Positions 15,968 through 18,857 of a DNA stretch of 18,857 nt are shown here, one piece after another. The first letter of the stretch is position 1, and the number at the start of each line of letters is the position of its first letter. Source of the stretch: DASUVM01 sp036378955 (GTDB lineage: Bacteria > Patescibacteriota > Saccharimonadia > Saccharimonadales > Saccharimonadaceae); NCBI GenBank assembly GCA_036378955.1, contig DASUVM010000002.1, positions 1 to 18,857 of the forward strand, in the 5' to 3' direction. The translations under genes and the position numbers were made by a program. The notes below the pieces were generated by a model. The model was given only the letters and a program-made list of their open reading frames with translations. It did no database searches and was not told where the DNA came from.

Positions 15968-16019
15968 AGTTCCTCTATGTAAGCCTAGCGTGTTCTTCGA
16001 TTTCGAGCAAGCTTACAGC

Positions 16020-16046
16020 TTGAAATCTGTATAGTACAGGTTTCAA
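16020..16046. promoter_or_regulatory. 27-bp imperfect palindrome between divergent genes (candidate operator)
   Basis: TTGAAATCTGTA (16020-16031) and TACAGGTTTCAA (16035-16046) are inverted repeats, matching at 11 of 12 positions around a three-base centre. They lie in the 108-base gap between the paralogue pair and recG. The centre reads TGTATAGT on the plus strand and TACTATACA on the minus strand, so the palindrome probably covers -10 sequences. Candidate repressor site; regulator unknown. Confidence 0.5.
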
Positions 16047-16061
16047 TAACCAACTTGGTCA

Positions 16062-16067
16062 TATACA
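16062..16067 (+). promoter_or_regulatory. Possible recG -10 (TATACA) close to the start codon
   Basis: TATACA ends eight bases before the ATG at 16076, and no Shine-Dalgarno sequence is visible. If used, the transcript would be leaderless or nearly so, as proposed for tyrS. No good -35 is seen (16039-16044 is GGTTTC). Confidence 0.3.
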
Positions 16068-16075
16068 GTAATAGC

Positions 16076-18106
16076 ATGGAATTTTCTGCAGAACTTTCTT
16101 TGGTGAGAGGGGTGGGGCCAAAGCTGGCTGAGCGTTTTAAAACGCTGGGTGTTGAGACGATCCACGATCTTCTCTATTTCTTTCCGCGGCGTTATGACAA
16201 TTATGGCAACGTAGTGTTTTGCGCCAATGTGCAACCAGGTAATGTCACCGTATGTGGGCGCATTCTTGAAATAAACAACCGTTTTGTTCGGCGTGGCTTG
16301 CATATCACCGAAGCGCGGCTGGCCGACGATAGCGGTGAACTCAGAGCGGTGTGGTTTAATCAGCCATATCGAGCCCAGCAGCTAAAAAGTAACAAATTAT
16401 TTTATTTCACGGGTAGCTATGAATTGCAGCGCAACCGCTACTTACTTATGAATCCGGCTACCGAGCAAGCTGACCTTGTTGATCGAAACGGCCCGCTCAT
16501 TCTGCCAATATATCGTGAAACAAAAGGCCTTAGCTCGCTGCAAATTCGTAAAATTATGGCAGTCGTTTTGCCACTTACCTCAACTCTACCCGAGACGCTG
16601 CCCGCCGAGCTACTAAAAAAACAGCGGCTTATGCATTTGGGCGATGCACTTCGTTTCATTCACGCACCGGTAGATGAGAAGCAACTCGAGCATGCAAAAA
16701 AACGCCTAGCCTTTGAGGAGTTGTTGGCGGTCATGCTTGCCGCTATCATTAACAAAAATGAAAATGCTCGCTTGCACGCCTGGCATATTCCCTTTGATGA
16801 AACCGCTGCCAAAAAGTTCGTCAAACAACTGCCCTTTACACTCACCAATGCCCAACGAAAAGCTGCCTGGGAGATTGTCAAAAACTTTGAAGCAGGTACA
16901 CCAATGAATCGATTGTTACAGGGAGATGTAGGGGCAGGCAAGACGGTAGTAGCCGCCATGGCAGCCTATTTAGCGGCGCAGGCGGGGTATCAAACGGCTT
17001 TTATGGCACCGACCGAGCTTCTAGCGCAGCAACATGCAGCAACACTTTACACACTACTTGCACCATATGGCTTGACGGTAGGTATACTGACCAGCAGTGT
17101 CAAAGGGAAGAGCCGTGAAACATTGCTTGAGAATATTCAGGCAGGGGCAATTGCCGTTACCGTTGGCACGCACGCGCTGATTCAACCAGCCGTGAAATTT
17201 CATACACTTGGCTTTGTTGTTATTGACGAACAGCACCGGTTTGGCGTTGAACAGCGGCGGAGCTTACTTGATAAAGGTGAGCGTATGCCACACCTTCTGA
17301 GTATGAGCGCCACGCCTATTCCGCGCAGCCTGGCGCTGACGGTCTATGGCGAGCTCGACATTAGCATGCTCGATGAGCTGCCGGCTGGCCGGTTGCCTAT
17401 TAGAACAGAGATTATATCGCCAAACTCGCGCAGTGCAGCCTATGAAAAAGTTAATGGTGAGCTTGAGGCAGGGCAGCAAGCGTATATTATTTGCCCACAA
17501 ATCGAGCCAAGCGATAAAGCGGGTGAAAAAAGCGTCGAGCAGGCGTTTCGCAAGCTCAGTGCCGGTATATTTAAACAGCGCAGCGTTGCCATGTTGCACG
17601 GTAAATTAAAGCCCGAAGACAAAGAAGCAATTATGCGCGCCTTCAAAAACGGCGAGATTGATGTGCTGGTTTCAACAACGGTTATTGAGGTTGGGGTCGA
17701 TGTGCCAAACGCAACCGTTATGCTGATTGAAAGCGCCGACACCTTCGGCCTGGCTCAACTGCATCAGTTGCGCGGCCGGGTGGGGCGTAGTTCATTACAG
17801 AGCTATTGCTATCTTGTAACTTCGACAAGCCAAAAACCCTCACGCCGGCTGCGCGAACTTGAGCGCTCGACTGATGGGTTTTATCTGGCCGAGGTTGACC
17901 TAGAGCTGCGTGGCCCAGGCGAAGTATATGGCCGTTCACAGCACGGTGCGCTTGACATGCGCCTCGCTCGGCTTGGCGATACAAAGCTTACAAAAAAAGT
18001 CCGCGAAGCTGCCGCTTGGCTGCTCAGTGAAAATATTGAAATAAAAAAATACCCCAAGCTACATGCTCGAGTTGAGCGCATGCGTCGGGTCATTACTTTG
18101 AATTGA
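16076..18106 (+). CDS. recG: ATP-dependent DNA helicase RecG
   Basis: RecG reverses stalled replication forks and migrates branched DNA. The 676-residue product starts with the typical 'L..V.GVGPKLAERFKTLG' helix-hairpin-helix and the 'DLLYFFPRRYDNY' segment. The wedge (OB) domain follows, then the helicase core with Walker A GDVGAGKT (283-290), D384-E-Q-H387 and S-A-T-P-I-P-R-S. The second RecA domain includes STTVIEVGVDVPNA and QLRGRVGRS. I place the start at ATG 16076; the TTG at 16055 would add only seven residues with no family support. Slightly short relative to E. coli RecG (693) but complete. Confidence 0.95.
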   Translation: MEFSAELSLVRGVGPKLAERFKTLGVETIHDLLYFFPRRYDNYGNVVFCANVQPGNVTVCGRILEINNRFVRRGLHITEARLADDSGELRAVWFNQPYRAQQLKSNKLFYFTGSYELQRNRYLLMNPATEQADLVDRNGPLILPIYRETKGLSSLQIRKIMAVVLPLTSTLPETLPAELLKKQRLMHLGDALRFIHAPVDEKQLEHAKKRLAFEELLAVMLAAIINKNENARLHAWHIPFDETAAKKFVKQLPFTLTNAQRKAAWEIVKNFEAGTPMNRLLQGDVGAGKTVVAAMAAYLAAQAGYQTAFMAPTELLAQQHAATLYTLLAPYGLTVGILTSSVKGKSRETLLENIQAGAIAVTVGTHALIQPAVKFHTLGFVVIDEQHRFGVEQRRSLLDKGERMPHLLSMSATPIPRSLALTVYGELDISMLDELPAGRLPIRTEIISPNSRSAAYEKVNGELEAGQQAYIICPQIEPSDKAGEKSVEQAFRKLSAGIFKQRSVAMLHGKLKPEDKEAIMRAFKNGEIDVLVSTTVIEVGVDVPNATVMLIESADTFGLAQLHQLRGRVGRSSLQSYCYLVTSTSQKPSRRLRELERSTDGFYLAEVDLELRGPGEVYGRSQHGALDMRLARLGDTKLTKKVREAAAWLLSENIEIKKYPKLHARVERMRRVITLN

Positions 18107-18140
18107 ACTCTTACTGATTGCTTGGGAGCTTTGGCGTGAG

Positions 18141-18170
18141 AAAGGCTCACTTTTTTCAAAGTGAGCCTTT
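18141..18170. terminator. 13-bp stem-loop between convergent recG and the 138-residue gene
   Basis: AAAGGCTCACTTT (18141-18153) pairs perfectly with AAAGTGAGCCTTT (18158-18170) around a four-base TTTC loop. It lies 35 bases after the recG stop and 22 bases after the stop of the minus-strand gene. The stem is A-rich on one side and T-rich on the other, so it could act in both directions, though no extra T run follows on either side. Confidence 0.7.
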
Positions 18171-18192
18171 GGCGGATAGTGTTCGCGGGATA

Positions 18193-18609
18193 CTACCCTT
18201 CGAGCAGCCTGGAAAGCCGCTTGAAGACGTCGGCGTTACCGGTGTTCTGCAACTGCACGCACCACTTCTGGTGAAGGGGCCGCCAGCTGAAGTAGATCTT
18301 TACCCCCTCACAGGGGCAGTAGACGACCCCGTTGTCCGGAATGGCCCTCAGCGGGTAACGTCGCCATGGCACCTCGAGGTCTCTGCAGGGCATGGTGACG
18401 GTCTCGCCGAAGTCGAGGGTGTCGGGAATGTCACCCCCCGTCATGCGCATGAGGAGCATCGGCTGGTTCGGTTTATTCTCAACCGGCGCACCCGTCTCGT
18501 CGCGCATTTCGGTGAAATCGGCGTCCAGCAGTTCGAAGGCAGCCTCGCCCAAGAACGCTGCCAGCTCCTCGCCACTGCACCGAGCATCGATGACATCGTT
18601 CATTGTCAT
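18193..18609 (-). CDS. Hypothetical protein, 138 residues, atypically G+C-rich
   Basis: Not recognised. It is a predicted soluble protein with no membrane segment. It has an acidic N-terminal half and a C-terminal half carrying Y-C-P-C-E-G-V-K-I-Y-F and Q-K-W-C-V-Q-L. The closely spaced cysteines could bind metal, but that is inference. A GAAGGA ribosome-binding site six bases before the ATG at 18609 supports the start; ATG at 18603 is an alternative. Base use differs from its neighbours: 18241-18420 is 112/180 G+C (62%), against 61/120 (51%) in recG at 17641-17760. With the adjacent transposase-like start, this suggests recent acquisition. A plus-strand reading frame overlaps it but is less likely. 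Confidence 0.65.
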   Translation of the reverse strand: MTMNDVIDARCSGEELAAFLGEAAFELLDADFTEMRDETGAPVENKPNQPMLLMRMTGGDIPDTLDFGETVTMPCRDLEVPWRRYPLRAIPDNGVVYCPCEGVKIYFSWRPLHQKWCVQLQNTGNADVFKRLSRLLEG

Positions 18610-18621
18610 CGCTATCCTTCT

Positions 18622-18649
18622 TGTATAGTGCGTCAGCTTCGCATGTCAA
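18622..18649 (-). promoter_or_regulatory. Second promoter TTGACA-16-TATACA close to the 138-residue gene
   Basis: On the minus strand TTGACA (18649-18644) and TATACA (18627-18622) are 16 bases apart. Transcription would start near 18615, inside the ribosome-binding site, leaving a leader of only a few bases. It sits downstream of the stronger promoter at 18680-18708. Confidence 0.55.
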
Positions 18650-18679
18650 GGCGAGGCCGCATATGTAAGATACGTTTAT

Positions 18680-18708
18680 ATTATAATACTTAAGGTACCC
18701 GATGTCAA
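18680..18708 (-). promoter_or_regulatory. Exact consensus promoter TTGACA-17-TATAAT for the 138-residue gene
   Basis: On the minus strand TTGACA (18708-18703) and TATAAT (18685-18680) are separated by exactly 17 bases, matching the housekeeping-sigma consensus at all 12 positions. Transcription would start near 18673, with a leader of about 60 bases to the ATG at 18609. Confidence 0.85.
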
Positions 18709-18798
18709 TATCTGCCAACCCCAACCCAAAAACCTCCCAAAAAACACGCATCCCCGTTACGCTAGTAAGTGCTAAAGCTTAACTAGGAGTAACAAGAT

Positions 18799-18857
18799 AT
18801 GCGTGCACTACCATTACATCACATCGTAGATATATTTGTTTGGGTTTGTGAGCTTGT
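18799..18857 (+). CDS. Transposase-like gene, 5' end only (truncated by window edge)
   Basis: ATG at 18799 opens MRALPLHHIVDIFVWVCEL before the window ends. AGGAG (18785-18789) lies nine bases upstream. It shares M-x-A-L, H-I-V-D and F-V-W-V with the truncated gene at the left edge, but has V-C-E where that gene has V-D-D. If this is the same transposase family, the acidic pair is altered here. A small hairpin (arms within 18762-18769 and 18778-18786) lies just before the ribosome-binding site. The family assignment is tentative. Confidence 0.4.
   Translation, partial: MRALPLHHIVDIFVWVCEL

Noticed and set aside
16055..16075. Upstream TTG as the recG start
   Set aside because: It adds seven residues with no RecG similarity and overlaps the putative -10. 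The ATG at 16076 fits the family N terminus.
18682..18687. Plus-strand TATAAT as promoter for the right-hand transposase-like gene
   Set aside because: No -35 lies 16-18 bases upstream on the plus strand. The overlapping minus-strand TATAAT has a perfect -35 at 17 bases.
18118..18693. 191-codon plus-strand open frame over the 138-residue gene
   Set aside because: It starts at a TTG without a ribosome-binding site, runs through the stem-loop after recG, and opposes a gene that has a good ribosome-binding site and consensus promoter.

Overview
The window looks like part of a bacterial chromosome of moderate G+C. Hand counts give about 50% in recG. The best guess is a Candidatus Saccharibacteria/Patescibacteria (CPR) lineage. 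This rests on gene content: short intergenic gaps, a compact NusA, and several unrecognised single-pass membrane proteins beside housekeeping genes. I cannot confirm it without a marker-gene search.

Layout, left to right. (1) Both ends hold the first 59 bases of related transposase-like genes that read outwards. (2) A methyltransferase-like gene (143-1099) is followed by nusA with its own promoter and a terminator-like hairpin in its leader. An unrecognised 156-codon gene follows nusA. (3) The most informative block is 2793-8668. A perfect CIRCE element (the HrcA operator) sits on a well-formed promoter ahead of a tightly packed four-gene run: clpC, a membrane-anchored HExxH putative metallopeptidase, radA, and a YacL-like PIN/TRAM protein. 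This partly reproduces the Firmicutes order ctsR-mcsA-mcsB-clpC-radA-disA-yacL, but lacks ctsR/mcsAB and disA, carries an HrcA-type operator, and has an inserted protease-like gene. (4) On the minus strand come a large class A penicillin-binding protein (8671-11457) and, upstream, a 101-residue three-helix membrane protein. (5) tyrS (12082-13299) has a degenerate HIGH motif and a promoter so close that the mRNA may be leaderless. (6) Two minus-strand genes (13296-15967) encode membrane-anchored proteins of one architecture: a short cytoplasmic tail, one helix, and two extracytoplasmic modules each with two cysteines. They diverge from recG (16076-18106) across a 27-bp imperfect palindrome. (7) After recG comes a stem-loop, then a G+C-rich minus-strand gene of unknown function (18193-18609). 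That gene is preceded by an exact consensus promoter and lies next to the right-hand transposase start.

How the genes work together: the window combines transcription elongation (NusA), proteolytic stress response (ClpC with a co-transcribed putative envelope protease), recombination and repair (RadA, RecG), translation (TyrRS) and wall synthesis (PBP), plus surface proteins of unknown role. The gene-poor stretches are all under 300 bases. The main ones are 11458-11668 (PBP promoter plus inverted repeats) and 18610-18798 (tandem promoters). I saw no tRNA, rRNA, CRISPR array or complete insertion sequence.
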